A stretch of DNA of 64,000 nucleotides from NCBI GenBank assembly GCA_902613805.1, contig CACMIV010000002.1, forward strand, positions 372,001 through 436,000, given 5' to 3'. This DNA is from an uncultured Pelagibacteraceae bacterium (lineage in GTDB: Bacteria > Pseudomonadota > Alphaproteobacteria > Pelagibacterales > AG-422-B15). The translations under genes were made by a program, and so were the position numbers. This document shows positions 1 to 9,149 of this stretch, piece after piece. Each line of letters begins with the position of its first letter. The stretch's first letter is position 1. The notes under the pieces were generated by a model, which saw only the letters and a list, made by a program, of their open reading frames with translations, had not been told where the DNA came from and did not search any database.

Positions 1-860
1 GATATCTCGATAATATCAATAAGTCCGCCCATACCTGAAATATCAGGATTAAATATATCTGCTGCATTTCTCTGTATTAATTCTCTGAAATGGACCAAGC
101 CTGATTGCTTTTCGCCAGTTACAACTTTCATATTAAAAGTATTTTTGATCTCAGTAAGTAAGCTAATATTCTCACCATCAACAGGCTCTTCTATCCAATA
201 AGGATTAAATGACGTTACTTCTTTTAAAAAGGATTTTGTCTGATCTAAATCTTCAGGCACAGCTAAATCAAGCATTAGCGGTAATTCATCTCCTACTATT
301 TCTCTAACTTTTTCAACAAACTGAATTGAAATTGATACGCTATCTAGCATTGGATATATTTTAATTCCCCCATATTTCTTTCCAAAAAATTTTTCTATTT
401 GCCTCAAATAATCATTTGTGTCTTTTTTTAAATCGCTCCAACACGTAGCATAAATGGGAACATTTGGTTTGGGGCTTTTTGTTAATAAAGAATTTAAAGG
501 GAGATTTTTTAACTTACCTGATATGTCCCATAATGCAATTTCAATGGCACTTGTAGCAGAGCTAAAATCTAAACCTCTATGACCATCACTTAACAATGAA
601 ATTTTATTATAAAATGACTTTATTGATAGATTTGGAATATTCGAAATTTCTCTAAATAACTCTTTAATAATAATCGCAATACTTTTTTCTCTGAGATAAA
701 TAGAGAATGCTTCTCCCCAACCTTCAATTCCATCTTCAGTAGTTATTTTTATGATGATAAATTTTTTTGTATTTGACCATTTATCATCAGACAAATGATT
801 ATCGGTTATCCAGATCTTTAACCTTGTGAGTTTACCAATGCTTATATCTTGATTATTCAT
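1..860 (-). CDS. Mandelate racemase/muconate lactonizing enzyme family protein (partial, C-terminus cut by window edge)
   Basis: I translated 286 residues from an ATG at 860; the gene runs off the left edge. The product looks like an enolase-superfamily enzyme: an N-terminal capping domain (GWGE near residue 47, an ALWDISGK helix near 109-116), then a TIM barrel with Lys167 in GIKIYP and the metal ligands Asp198 (LMLDLA), Glu224 (WIEEPV) and Glu250 (VTGEK). These enzymes abstract a proton alpha to a carboxylate, as in sugar-acid dehydratases and racemases. The last barrel strands are missing, so the subgroup and substrate cannot be assigned. It is divergent from msrA with 75 bases between. 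No clear Shine-Dalgarno sequence precedes the start. It is not a close copy of dgcA in this window. Confidence 0.85.
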   Translation of the reverse strand, partial: MNNQDISIGKLTRLKIWITDNHLSDDKWSNTKKFIIIKITTEDGIEGWGEAFSIYLREKSIAIIIKELFREISNIPNLSIKSFYNKISLLSDGHRGLDFSSATSAIEIALWDISGKLKNLPLNSLLTKSPKPNVPIYATCWSDLKKDTNDYLRQIEKFFGKKYGGIKIYPMLDSVSISIQFVEKVREIVGDELPLMLDLAVPEDLDQTKSFLKEVTSFNPYWIEEPVDGENISLLTEIKNTFNMKVVTGEKQSGLVHFRELIQRNAADIFNPDISGMGGLIDIIEI

Positions 861-935
861 TATCAGTATTAATATTAGACGGAATATAATTTAATTTGAT
901 CTTTAACATATATAAAAAAAACCTTATGTTAAGGT

Positions 936-1430
936 ATGATTTCAAAGTTAATACTAGGTGCAGGATGTTTTTGGGGAGTAGAAGTTCTTTTTGAAGAAAT
1001 GTCTGGTGTTAAAAAAGTAATTTCAGGGTATGCCGGTGGGCATACAGAAAACCCTACATATGAAGAGGTCTGTACAGGTAAGTCAGGACACATTGAAGTT
1101 GTTGAAATTGAGTATGAAAATAATGAAGTAAAGTTTGAGGAATTGTTAGACAAATTTTTCTTTATTCATGATCCAACTCAGATGAATCGTCAAGGTCCAG
1201 ACATTGGTGAACAATACAAGTCAGTTATATTTTGTAATTCTGATGAAGAAAGAAGAATATCGGAAAGCAAAATTAATGAGATTAATAACTCAGGCGAACA
1301 TCAAAACGAAGTAGTTACAGAATTAAGAGAGAATGCTAAATTTTGGCCCGCTGAAGAATACCACCAAGACTTTATAGAAAAAAATGGTAAAGTTTGCTAT
1401 CACCAACTTTACGTACAACACAAATCCTAA
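936..1430 (+). CDS. msrA: Peptide-methionine (S)-S-oxide reductase MsrA
   Basis: Repairs methionine-S-sulfoxide in proteins and as free amino acid, using thioredoxin. The GCFWG signature gives catalytic Cys11; other family signatures are GYAGGHTENPTYEEVCTG (residues 31-48), QYKSVIFC and the C-terminal EEYHQDF. Cys154 near the C-terminus could be the resolving cysteine. At 164 residues it is a compact, essentially one-domain MsrA without a fused MsrB. The start at 936 has only a short AAGG immediately upstream, and no other in-frame start fits, so little N-terminus precedes the catalytic Cys. It is monocistronic and convergent with the demethylase gene. The family call is firm. Confidence 0.97.
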   Translation: MISKLILGAGCFWGVEVLFEEMSGVKKVISGYAGGHTENPTYEEVCTGKSGHIEVVEIEYENNEVKFEELLDKFFFIHDPTQMNRQGPDIGEQYKSVIFCNSDEERRISESKINEINNSGEHQNEVVTELRENAKFWPAEEYHQDFIEKNGKVCYHQLYVQHKS

Positions 1431-1447
1431 ATTGTATTATTGTTAAT

Positions 1448-1473
1448 GCTCAGCACTTTGATTTGTGCTGAGC
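1448..1473. terminator. Bidirectional hairpin between convergent genes
   Basis: A perfect 9-bp inverted repeat (GCTCAGCAC / GTGCTGAGC) with an 8-base loop lies in the 55-base gap between the converging ends of msrA and the demethylase gene. The flanks are AT-rich on both sides but contain no long uninterrupted T-run. It is therefore a plausible shared terminator or 3' stabiliser rather than a textbook intrinsic terminator. Confidence 0.5.
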
Positions 1474-1485
1474 AATTAATATAAA

Positions 1486-2829
1486 CTAGCCCTTTACAAC
1501 TTCTCTTGTATTCGCGTTGAAAGACTCAGTAAACGGTACATCAACTGTTACGGCGTCTACTGGTACGCCTGGCTCATCAGCATAAATATCAGGTAAATGA
1601 ACTTTATATTTTTTACCTAATTCCCATTTTGGGAAACCATTTGCATTAAGGGTTCCATCATATGGTATATAACCCATGGCTATATTTTTTCCTTTTTCAG
1701 GATGATACCAGGGTGAAGTAATGAAGCCACATGGGTCTCCACCATCACCAGGAGACACGAGCCAAAAATCAGGTGCATACTCATCAATTGGTTTGCCACC
1801 AATCTCAAATCCCACTAATTGTAATTTGTATGGCTTATGGCCATCTTTCAAGTCAGCCTTCATCTTTTCGAGTGCTTGTTTGCCAACATAATCTCCTTTT
1901 TTTGCCCACTCACCTTTTCCAGATAAAGAAACTTGATAACCAAGATTACATTGAAAAGGATTGTGCTCATGATCTAAGTCCTGACCCCAGGATAAAATAC
2001 CTGCTTGTATTCTTCTGTGGTGAGCAGGTGCTATGACCATTAGATTATGTTTCTTGCCTGCTTCCAAAACAGCATCCCACATATCATCGGCATAGAGCGT
2101 CGCATTTCGTAAATAAATTTCATAACCGGACTCGCCAGAGAAACCAGTTTGAGAAATCACGCAACTTCTACCACCAACTTTAACTTCTGCTAGACCATAG
2201 AAAGGAATATTATCAAGATCAACTTGATCACCCACTAAATCTTTCATCAAAGCAATGGCTTTTGGTCCTTGAATTTGAACAGGACACGCGTCGATCTCAT
2301 CAATTTCTACATCAAATCTTTTATCAGCATTTACGCCTTGCAAATAAAGTCCAATATCTGAGTCTGACAAACTAAACCAAAACTCATCTTTCGAGATTCT
2401 TAAGAGAATAGGATCGTTTAAGACTCCACCTTTATAGTTACATAATATTACGTACCTAGCTCTCAATGGTGATATCTTTGTGGCATCTCTTGTAATTACA
2501 TAGTCTGTAAATTTTTCAGCATCTGGACCAATTACACGTATTTGTCTTTCAACTGCAACATTCCACATAGTCACATGATTTTTAATTGCTTCATATTCAA
2601 CCATTGCTCCGCCATCTTCTGGCTTTACATAACCTCTGGGATGATAAATACGGTTATAAACTGTTGCTCTCCAGCAGCCTGCTTCCATAGACTTATGCCA
2701 ATATGGTGACTTTCTCACTCGAGTTGAAATTAACATTTCAACTTTTGTTGGTCCACTTTGGCGTAAATTGTAAGGAACATGTCTGTCGCTTTGATCAACA
2801 GTAGTGTTATGTTCTATTTTCTTAGACAT
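1486..2829 (-). CDS. GcvT/DmdA/LigM-family tetrahydrofolate-dependent demethylase
   Basis: A 447-residue aminomethyltransferase-fold protein. The folate-binding core runs from about residue 70 to 330 (VIGPDAEKFTDYVITRD, VQIQGPKA, QTGFSGESGYEIY), with a C-terminal barrel domain ending in a substrate-cleft region (GYIPYDGT). Family members move a methyl group from DMSP (DmdA), methoxy-aromatics (LigM) or glycine derivatives onto tetrahydrofolate. It is longer than characterised DmdA (about 365-370 residues) and closer to LigM in length, so the substrate is uncertain. The gene is translationally coupled to metF (8-base overlap), with a good AAAGGAG Shine-Dalgarno inside the metF end. MetF, Fhs and an acyl-CoA synthetase next door fit a demethylation plus methyl-oxidation pathway. 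Confidence 0.85.
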   Translation of the reverse strand: MSKKIEHNTTVDQSDRHVPYNLRQSGPTKVEMLISTRVRKSPYWHKSMEAGCWRATVYNRIYHPRGYVKPEDGGAMVEYEAIKNHVTMWNVAVERQIRVIGPDAEKFTDYVITRDATKISPLRARYVILCNYKGGVLNDPILLRISKDEFWFSLSDSDIGLYLQGVNADKRFDVEIDEIDACPVQIQGPKAIALMKDLVGDQVDLDNIPFYGLAEVKVGGRSCVISQTGFSGESGYEIYLRNATLYADDMWDAVLEAGKKHNLMVIAPAHHRRIQAGILSWGQDLDHEHNPFQCNLGYQVSLSGKGEWAKKGDYVGKQALEKMKADLKDGHKPYKLQLVGFEIGGKPIDEYAPDFWLVSPGDGGDPCGFITSPWYHPEKGKNIAMGYIPYDGTLNANGFPKWELGKKYKVHLPDIYADEPGVPVDAVTVDVPFTESFNANTREVVKG

Positions 2830-3562
2830 AGTAGTTCTCCTTTTCTAACCATTCGTTTGCTTTTTTTATTCCACCAAACGCATAAATGTGAAAATGTTCA
2901 ACGTTCTCTTTTAATTCTTGAATTACATCATCAGGTGTCTGAACAGTCAATAAATCAAAAATTTTAGATGCATTTTTTTTTGCAAAATTAAGCGTATTCT
3001 TTAATCCAACAAATCCAGCGAATTTGACTAGTGTCTTCATAGAAGCCGGACCCGCAACGCCTACATGAACAGGAAGTGGAGCTCCAGAAATAAAAGACGA
3101 TAATGCGTCCGTATCTTGTGTCCACTGTGTTACAATATAATCAGCAAATGGGGCCTTTGATTTCATTGCTTCTTCAATAGCCGTATCGCTCATGTTTGGA
3201 GATCCTTCAGGGTGACCAGCAATACCTATTTTCATTCCATCAAACAAACCAGTTTCTATAAGTTGTAGTGAACAATGATATTTTCCTAAAATATCTCGAT
3301 CACCACCAATTATTAAAACTTGTTTAACTCCAGCCTCTTTAACTTGCTCAATATATGATTTTAACATATCTGAATCAGTAATTGAACGAGCTGGAAAGTG
3401 AGGAATGGGATTATAACCTGCACTAGCTAAAGCTTTGGTTTGTTCAATAACGTCAAGATAACTAGTGCCAGGCAAAAATGTAATATAAATATCATTGAGT
3501 TTAGGCAAATCAGATAGATTTGTTCTTGTAGTAACTTCCAATGAAAAATTTACATTTCCCAT
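2822..3562 (-). CDS. metF: Methylenetetrahydrofolate reductase (MetF-like, short form)
   Basis: A flavin-dependent TIM-barrel enzyme interconverting 5-methyl-THF and 5,10-methylene-THF. The N-terminal NFSLEV retains the catalytic-type Glu of MetF, and LIIGGDRD near residue 97 matches the folate-binding Asp loop. At 246 residues it is about 50 shorter than E. coli MetF, as in the small MetF-like proteins next to C1-demethylase genes. It is the first gene of a two-gene minus-strand operon with the demethylase. The context suggests it runs in the oxidative direction, taking methyl-THF made by the demethylase towards methylene-THF; this direction is inference. The start is ATG at 3562; the leader holds a predicted pseudoknot. 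Confidence 0.88.
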   Translation of the reverse strand: MGNVNFSLEVTTRTNLSDLPKLNDIYITFLPGTSYLDVIEQTKALASAGYNPIPHFPARSITDSDMLKSYIEQVKEAGVKQVLIIGGDRDILGKYHCSLQLIETGLFDGMKIGIAGHPEGSPNMSDTAIEEAMKSKAPFADYIVTQWTQDTDALSSFISGAPLPVHVGVAGPASMKTLVKFAGFVGLKNTLNFAKKNASKIFDLLTVQTPDDVIQELKENVEHFHIYAFGGIKKANEWLEKENYYV

Positions 3563-3581
3563 AATGCTGTAAATGAGTGTA

Positions 3582-3635
3582 CCGCTTAAGCCACGCGGAT
3601 TTTAAATTGCACTGCTTGGCTTAATTTTGCAGCGC
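3582..3635 (-). promoter_or_regulatory. Predicted H-type pseudoknot in the metF leader (riboswitch candidate)
   Basis: Read on the minus strand, GCGCTGC (3635-3629) pairs with GCAGTGC (3615-3609), giving 7 bp with one G-U. TTAAGCCA inside its loop (3624-3617) pairs perfectly with TGGCTTAA downstream (3593-3586). The linkers are 4, 1 and 15 bases, the last one A/T-rich, which is the geometry of a compact H-type pseudoknot. CCGC (3598-3595) could also pair with GCGG (3585-3582). The G-U pair would be an A-C mismatch on the opposite strand, which favours metF-strand RNA. It ends about 20 bases before the metF ATG. I cannot match it to a known riboswitch class from memory. Confidence 0.5.
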
Positions 3636-3656
3636 TATTTGAGTCTCCTAAATCAA

Positions 3657-3685
3657 AATTTATGTAAAAATTTGTTCTATAGCAA
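3657..3685 (-). promoter_or_regulatory. Candidate sigma70-type promoter for metF-demethylase operon
   Basis: On the minus strand a TTGCTA box (3685-3680) and a TAAATT box (3662-3657) are separated by exactly 17 bases. Transcription would begin near 3650, so the predicted pseudoknot would form the start of the 5' leader. The call rests on motif match and spacing only. Confidence 0.4.
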
Positions 3686-3752
3686 TACATTTTTGTAGAC
3701 TCCTATCTGTAAAGTTCTTAAGTTGTCTAGGTTTTTAATATTAGTATCATTT

Positions 3753-5420
3753 ATGGCTGTACTCTCAGATATTGAAATTGCTAGAAAAAATAGCATGGCT
3801 CCTATTGAAGAAATTGCTTCAAAATTAGACTTAAAAGATCAAAATCTCCAAAAATTTGGCCACCACATTGCTAAAATTGATACTCAAAATATAGAAAGTA
3901 ATAACAAAAACGGAAAACTCATTTTAGTTACAGCCATTTCACCTACCCCAGCGGGTGAAGGAAAGACTACTACATCAGTCGGTCTTAGTGATGGCTTAAA
4001 TAAAATTGGAAAACAATCATTGGTATGCTTGAGAGAACCTAGTTTAGGACCTTGCTTTGGTGTCAAAGGGGGTGCTGCAGGAGGTGGTTACGCCCAAGTA
4101 GTACCAATGGATAAAATTAATTTACATTTCACAGGTGATTTTCATGCGATCACATCAGCACATAACCTCCTTGCATCGATGATTGATAACCATATTTATT
4201 GGGGAAACGATTTAGGAATTGATACAAGAAGAGTGGTTTGGGGACGTGTTGTAGATTTAAATGATCGTGCTTTAAGAAATATTAATGTTAATTTAGGCGG
4301 TATAGCCAACGGATACCCTCGTGAGGATAAATTCGATATTACTGTTGCATCTGAAGTGATGGCAATTTTTTGTTTATCTACAAGTTTAGACGATTTACAA
4401 AATAGACTTGGGAATATCATTGTTGGATATACAAGGAAGAAGAAAGAAATTATGGCCCGAGACTTAAATGCAGACGGCTCGATGACTACTTTGCTAAAAG
4501 ATGCTTTTTTACCTAATCTTGTTCAAACACTGGAGAAAAATCCCGCTATCATTCATGGGGGTCCTTTTGCAAATATTGCCCATGGATGCAATTCTTTAGT
4601 CGCTACTCAAACTGCTCTTAAATTAAGCGATTATGTTGTGACAGAAGCAGGCTTTGGTGCAGATCTTGGAGCAGAAAAATTTTTAGACATAAAGTGCCGT
4701 AAAGGAAAATTAAATCCTTCAGCAATAGTAATAGTTGCAACAGTTCGAGCGTTAAAAATGCATGGCGGGATGGATAAAAAAGAATTAAAAAATGAAAATG
4801 TTGAAGCTGTAAAAAAAGGTTTATCAAATTTAAAGCAGCACATTGCAAATATGCAAATGTATGGGGCACCTGTTACAGTTGCTATTAATCATTTCATATC
4901 TGACAGTGAAAAAGAATTATTAGCAATCAGCGATTGCTGTGACTCATTAAATGTAAAGTCATTTAATTGCACACATTGGAGCAATGGTGGTGCGGGTACA
5001 GAGGACCTAGCAAAGCACATAGTAGAAATTACTGAGCAAAATGCTCCAAAGATAAAGCATCTATATCCGGACGAAATGAAATTGTGGGATAAGATGAAAA
5101 AAATTGCTCAAGAAATATATGGTGCAAGCGATATTATTGCTGACCAAAAAATAAGAACGCAGTTTGACGAGTTAGAGGAAAAGTATGGCCATTACCCAAT
5201 ATGTGTAGCTAAAACTCAATACAGCTTCTCAACTGATCCAAATCTAAGAGGCGCTCCAAAAGACCATGTAGTTCCTATCAGAGAAGTTAGACTAGCAGCG
5301 GGTGCAGAATTTCTTGTAGTTGTATGTGATAAAATTATGACTATGCCAGGTCTGCCTAGAGTTCCAGCTGCAAATGCTATACACTTAAATAAAAATGGCG
5401 ACATAGAGGGATTGTTTTAA
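3753..5420 (+). CDS. fhs: Formate--tetrahydrofolate ligase
   Basis: ATP-dependent interconversion of formate plus THF with 10-formyl-THF. From the ATG at 3753 the protein has 555 residues, the family's normal length. An upstream TTG would add ten residues but gives no family similarity. The P-loop-like [14 protein letters not shown] sits near residues 59-72, followed by [26 protein letters not shown] and the C-terminal [11 protein letters not shown]. Its stop overlaps the start of the acyl-CoA synthetase by one base (TAATG), so the two are coupled. It is divergent from metF-demethylase. Together these genes would carry a methyl group to formate while recovering ATP, with FolD presumably encoded elsewhere. 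Confidence 0.97.
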   Translation: MAVLSDIEIARKNSMAPIEEIASKLDLKDQNLQKFGHHIAKIDTQNIESNNKNGKLILVTAISPTPAGEGKTTTSVGLSDGLNKIGKQSLVCLREPSLGPCFGVKGGAAGGGYAQVVPMDKINLHFTGDFHAITSAHNLLASMIDNHIYWGNDLGIDTRRVVWGRVVDLNDRALRNINVNLGGIANGYPREDKFDITVASEVMAIFCLSTSLDDLQNRLGNIIVGYTRKKKEIMARDLNADGSMTTLLKDAFLPNLVQTLEKNPAIIHGGPFANIAHGCNSLVATQTALKLSDYVVTEAGFGADLGAEKFLDIKCRKGKLNPSAIVIVATVRALKMHGGMDKKELKNENVEAVKKGLSNLKQHIANMQMYGAPVTVAINHFISDSEKELLAISDCCDSLNVKSFNCTHWSNGGAGTEDLAKHIVEITEQNAPKIKHLYPDEMKLWDKMKKIAQEIYGASDIIADQKIRTQFDELEEKYGHYPICVAKTQYSFSTDPNLRGAPKDHVVPIREVRLAAGAEFLVVVCDKIMTMPGLPRVPAANAIHLNKNGDIEGLF

Positions 5421-7063
5421 TGGCTCACATGTATGATACAAATTTAGACAAAAACGATGCCAATTTTACACCGTTGTCTCCTTTAAGTTTTCTCATACGA
5501 GCAGCGGAAGTTTATCCAAACAGAACTTCGATTATACATGGCAAAAAACAATTTACATGGTCTGAAACATATAAAAGAAGCAAACAACTTGCGAGCGCAC
5601 TTTCTAAAAGAGGTATAGGAAAGGGAGATACTGTTGCAGTTCTTTGTTTTAATACTCCTGAAATATATGAGACACATTTTGGTGTTCCGATGATAGGCGC
5701 TGTATTAAATACGATAAACATCAGATTAGATGTAGATACAATTAGCTATATTCTTGAGCACGGTGAAGCAAAAGCATTGATTACTGATAATGAGCTCTCA
5801 CCAACGATAAAACAAGTACTCGATAAGATAAAAAATAAAATTCTTGTAATAGATATTGATGATGAGCTAGCAAATCATCCTGAGGGAGCTGGAGAGAATC
5901 TTGGAGAAATTAATTATGAGGATTTTCTTTTAACAGGTGACAGTGATCTCGAATGGAGTTTGCCAAATGATGAATGGCAATCATTAGCGCTCAACTATAC
6001 GTCAGGCACCACTGGATTACCAAAAGGAGTTGTTTATCATCACAGAGGCTCATACTTGATGGCACTTGGATCTGTTACTGCTTTTAGTATGCCAATGCAT
6101 CCTACTTATATGTGGGTTGTTCCAATGTTTCATTGTAATGGTTGGGGTAATCCCTACACGCTTACAGCCCTAGCAGGTACGAGTGTATGCCTTAGATATG
6201 TTTCAGCTAAAAATATGTTTGATGCTATTGCAGATCATAAAGTAACTCATTTTGGTGGCGCGCCAATTGTTCTAAATTTTCTAGCACAAGCAACAGCTGA
6301 GGAAAAAAGAGAATACTCTCAACAAGTATATGTAGTAACAGCAGGAGCTCCTCCACCCGCAGCCACATTAGAAGCGGTTCAAAAAATGGGTTTTGACGTT
6401 ACTCATGTTTATGGACTGACTGAAACATACGGACATATTTCATTATGTGCATGGCAGGATGAATGGAATGAGCTATCAGTTGAAGAACAGTCAAAGCTCA
6501 GATCAAGGCAGGGTGTAAAGTTTCCGATGATGGATGGCCTAGCAATTATGAACCCTGAGACTATGCAGCACGTTGAGAATGACGGTGAAGAAATAGGTGA
6601 GATCATGATACGCGGCAACTGTGTAATGAAGGGATATTTAAAAAATAAGGAAGAAACAGATAAAGCTATGGCAGGAGGCTGGTTTCACTCAGGTGATCTG
6701 GCTGTAATGCATCCTAATGGTTACATTCAAATAAAAGATAGAAGCAAAGATATAATCATCTCTGGTGGTGAAAATGTCTCATCAGTTGAAATAGAAAATA
6801 CACTTTATAAACATCCATCTGTATTATTTGCTGCAGTGGTTGCAAAACCAGATGAAAAATGGGGTGAAACACCATGTGCTTTTATCGAATTAAAAGATCA
6901 AAATGATAGCGTGAGTGAAGGCGATATTATTTCGTTTTGCAAAGAAACTCTTGCTGGCTTTAAGTGTCCTAAAAAAGTCGTTTTTACTGAACTACCAAAA
7001 ACTTCAACAGGCAAAATATTAAAATACGAACTGAGAGAAATGGCTAAAGCCGCCGACACTTAA
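5420..7063 (+). CDS. Acyl-CoA synthetase (AMP-forming), DmdB-like candidate
   Basis: A 547-residue ANL-superfamily enzyme that activates a carboxylic acid to its acyl-CoA through an acyl-AMP. The AMP-binding loop is YTSGTTGLPKGV near residues 193-204, A5 is VYGLTETYG, A7 is GWFHSGD, and the C-terminal lysine lies in KTSTGKILKYELR. The N-terminus (TPLSPLSFLIRAAEVYPNR) is typical of the medium-chain/methylmercaptopropionate ligase group. It is coupled to fhs and sits opposite a DmdA-like demethylase, which makes methylmercaptopropionyl-CoA ligase (DmdB) an attractive reading. Generic fatty or aromatic acid activation cannot be excluded. Its 3' end overlaps that of the flavin monooxygenase gene by four bases. 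Confidence 0.9.
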   Translation: MAHMYDTNLDKNDANFTPLSPLSFLIRAAEVYPNRTSIIHGKKQFTWSETYKRSKQLASALSKRGIGKGDTVAVLCFNTPEIYETHFGVPMIGAVLNTINIRLDVDTISYILEHGEAKALITDNELSPTIKQVLDKIKNKILVIDIDDELANHPEGAGENLGEINYEDFLLTGDSDLEWSLPNDEWQSLALNYTSGTTGLPKGVVYHHRGSYLMALGSVTAFSMPMHPTYMWVVPMFHCNGWGNPYTLTALAGTSVCLRYVSAKNMFDAIADHKVTHFGGAPIVLNFLAQATAEEKREYSQQVYVVTAGAPPPAATLEAVQKMGFDVTHVYGLTETYGHISLCAWQDEWNELSVEEQSKLRSRQGVKFPMMDGLAIMNPETMQHVENDGEEIGEIMIRGNCVMKGYLKNKEETDKAMAGGWFHSGDLAVMHPNGYIQIKDRSKDIIISGGENVSSVEIENTLYKHPSVLFAAVVAKPDEKWGETPCAFIELKDQNDSVSEGDIISFCKETLAGFKCPKKVVFTELPKTSTGKILKYELREMAKAADT

Positions 7064-8511
7064 GAAAAATGAATAGAATCGTCGTTTAGTCGGCCAAATT
7101 TAATACCAAAGAAATCTCTAAAATAATTTTGTGTATTGATCCATGGTGACCTGCTGCCTTGTTGGGGGAATAAATGAATAGCTCGGTGTATATATCCTGA
7201 GGAAAACTCAGTCGCGAGCCAATCTTTTTCAGCTTTCACATCTACTGGAACCCTTGGTACACAATGACTGTAGTTATTCTGATCAAGATAATTAATTAAT
7301 CTACAAGCATATTCACAGGTTAAATCTGCTTTCAAGGTCCAAGATGCATTAATATAACCAAAAGAATTTACGAAATTTGGAATACCGCTGAACATCATAC
7401 TTTTATAAGTCATTGTTTCAGAAGGCTCGACCAATTTACCGTCGATATGAACTTGGACACCACCAAAAGATTGTAAGTTTAAGCCTGTTGCAGTTACTAC
7501 AACATCAGCTTCAATATTTTGCCCTGATTTTAGCTTTATTCCCTTGCTAGTAAACTTATCGATATGATCTGTAACGACTGACGCTCTATTGTCTCTTATG
7601 GACTCAAACAAATCGCCATTTGGAATAAGACACATTCTCTGTTCCCATGGATAATATCGCGGAGTAAAATGTTTTGAAATATCGTGATTAGGCAATAATT
7701 CTTTAACTCCATCTATGAGCTTTCGTTTTACATATTTTGGATATGATCTACAAATTCTGTAGAGAAGCTGCTGAAAGAATACATTTCGTAACCTAACAAG
7801 AGTGTAAGACATTTTTTGTGGTAAAACTTTTTTTAAAAAATTTGCAAATCTATCTTCATCTGGACTTGGAAAATAATATGTTGGTGAGCGTTGTAACATC
7901 GTTACGTGTTTAGCTTTTTTTGATAGTTCGGGAACTATAGTTGCTGCTGTTGCGCCACTACCGATAACAACCATTTTCTTATCTGTGTAGTCAAAATCTT
8001 CAGGCCACTTCTGAGGATGAATTAATTTACCTTCGTACTTGTCTAGGTCATCAAATTCAGGTGTGTATCCTTCATCATAATTATAGTATCCTGTCCCCAT
8101 GAATAGAAAATTTGCTGTTAATAATATTTCTTGCTCATGATGAGCAGCTCTTACTTCCCAATTTCGCTCTGCTGAATTCCAGTTTGCGCTTAAGACTTTG
8201 TGGCTAAATTTTATTTTTTCGCGTAAATTATTTTCTTCAACTGTTTCTTCTAAATAACTTAAGATGGAAGGTCCGTTTGCAATTGTTTTTTGCTCTTTCC
8301 ATGGCTTAAATGCATACCCGAGTGTGAACATATCGGAGTCTGATCTTATTCCTGGATATTTAAATAAGTCCCATGTACCACCTATATTCTCTCTCCCTTC
8401 AATAATACAAAAGGATTTATTAGGACAATTTTTTTTTAAGTAATATCCAGCTCCTATACCCGAGATTCCAGCACCAATTACAATTACATTAAAATGATTG
8501 CTATTTTCCAT
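7060..8511 (-). CDS. Flavin-containing (Baeyer-Villiger-type) monooxygenase
   Basis: A 483-residue class B flavoprotein monooxygenase similar in build to EthA-type Baeyer-Villiger enzymes. The FAD Rossmann motif is GAGISGIGAG near residues 13-22. The fingerprint YEGKLIHPQKWP fits the [FY]xGxxxHxxxWP Baeyer-Villiger signature, and a second NADPH-binding Rossmann motif (GSGATAA) follows. It would oxygenate a ketone, aldehyde or soft nucleophile (S or N) using NADPH and O2; the substrate is not visible. It is the last gene of a four-gene minus-strand operon after two SAM methyltransferases and a ferredoxin-NADP reductase, with five bases separating it from the O-methyltransferase. Confidence 0.9.
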   Translation of the reverse strand: MENSNHFNVIVIGAGISGIGAGYYLKKNCPNKSFCIIEGRENIGGTWDLFKYPGIRSDSDMFTLGYAFKPWKEQKTIANGPSILSYLEETVEENNLREKIKFSHKVLSANWNSAERNWEVRAAHHEQEILLTANFLFMGTGYYNYDEGYTPEFDDLDKYEGKLIHPQKWPEDFDYTDKKMVVIGSGATAATIVPELSKKAKHVTMLQRSPTYYFPSPDEDRFANFLKKVLPQKMSYTLVRLRNVFFQQLLYRICRSYPKYVKRKLIDGVKELLPNHDISKHFTPRYYPWEQRMCLIPNGDLFESIRDNRASVVTDHIDKFTSKGIKLKSGQNIEADVVVTATGLNLQSFGGVQVHIDGKLVEPSETMTYKSMMFSGIPNFVNSFGYINASWTLKADLTCEYACRLINYLDQNNYSHCVPRVPVDVKAEKDWLATEFSSGYIHRAIHLFPQQGSRSPWINTQNYFRDFFGIKFGRLNDDSIHFS

Positions 8512-8516
8512 TGATA

Positions 8517-9146
8517 TTAATTCTTAATCGATATTTCCACTGCATCATATATATTATTTCTATACTCTAATTTCGAGCTAAAATTTTGAGACAGATATTC
8601 CCCGGATTCTCTCACATGGTCGAAATATTCAGCCATTTCATCTTTAAAAATCCCAACATTATCAGCAAATACTACAGAATTTTTGACAATTATGCCCTTT
8701 GATTCCAAAAGTTTTAAATCCGAAAGATACTTTTTCTTCGCATGGTCAATAAATACAAAATCAGCATTGAAATTTAATTTTGGTATTATTTCCTCAGCAC
8801 TTCCGTGCATCAAGTTTACCTTATGATCTAGTCCAGCAAAGTTAATTAATTCTTTCGCTATTTCTATAGAGTGAATGTCTGAGTCAATCGAAGTTAATTG
8901 ACTTTTTTCTCCAATAGTTGATGAGATTAATACTGCTGAATATCCAATAAAAGTTCCTAACTCTATTACATTATTTGGTTCTGACTTTAAAAGATGATTT
9001 TTTAAAATTTCTCCTTTTTCTGGACCGATATTCATTAAGAATTGACCACTCTCTAACACAAAATTATCTATTGTTTGCAGTATAGATTTCGGATTGTTTC
9101 TTTCAGCATTTGAAAAAACATAATCCAAAGTTTGTCGCATCAACAT
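8517..9146 (-). CDS. O-methyltransferase (catechol-O-methyltransferase type)
   Basis: A 209-residue class I SAM-dependent methyltransferase. The SAM-binding region is ELGTFIGYSAVLIS near residue 57. SIDSD supplies the acidic residue for the ribose, and DFVFIDHAKKKY followed by VVFADNVG gives the metal-ligand Asp and Asn/Asp pattern of COMT-like enzymes. Such enzymes methylate catechol-type hydroxyls with Mg2+. It lies three bases downstream of another methyltransferase and five bases before a Baeyer-Villiger monooxygenase. The ATG at 9146 is followed closely by a second ATG at 9140 that could also serve. The physiological substrate is unknown. Confidence 0.85.
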   Translation of the reverse strand: MLMRQTLDYVFSNAERNNPKSILQTIDNFVLESGQFLMNIGPEKGEILKNHLLKSEPNNVIELGTFIGYSAVLISSTIGEKSQLTSIDSDIHSIEIAKELINFAGLDHKVNLMHGSAEEIIPKLNFNADFVFIDHAKKKYLSDLKLLESKGIIVKNSVVFADNVGIFKDEMAEYFDHVRESGEYLSQNFSSKLEYRNNIYDAVEISIKN

Positions 9147-9149
9147 AAC

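Noticed and set aside
1731-2036. 101-residue plus-strand ORF
   Set aside because: Antisense shadow of the conserved demethylase gene with low-complexity composition.
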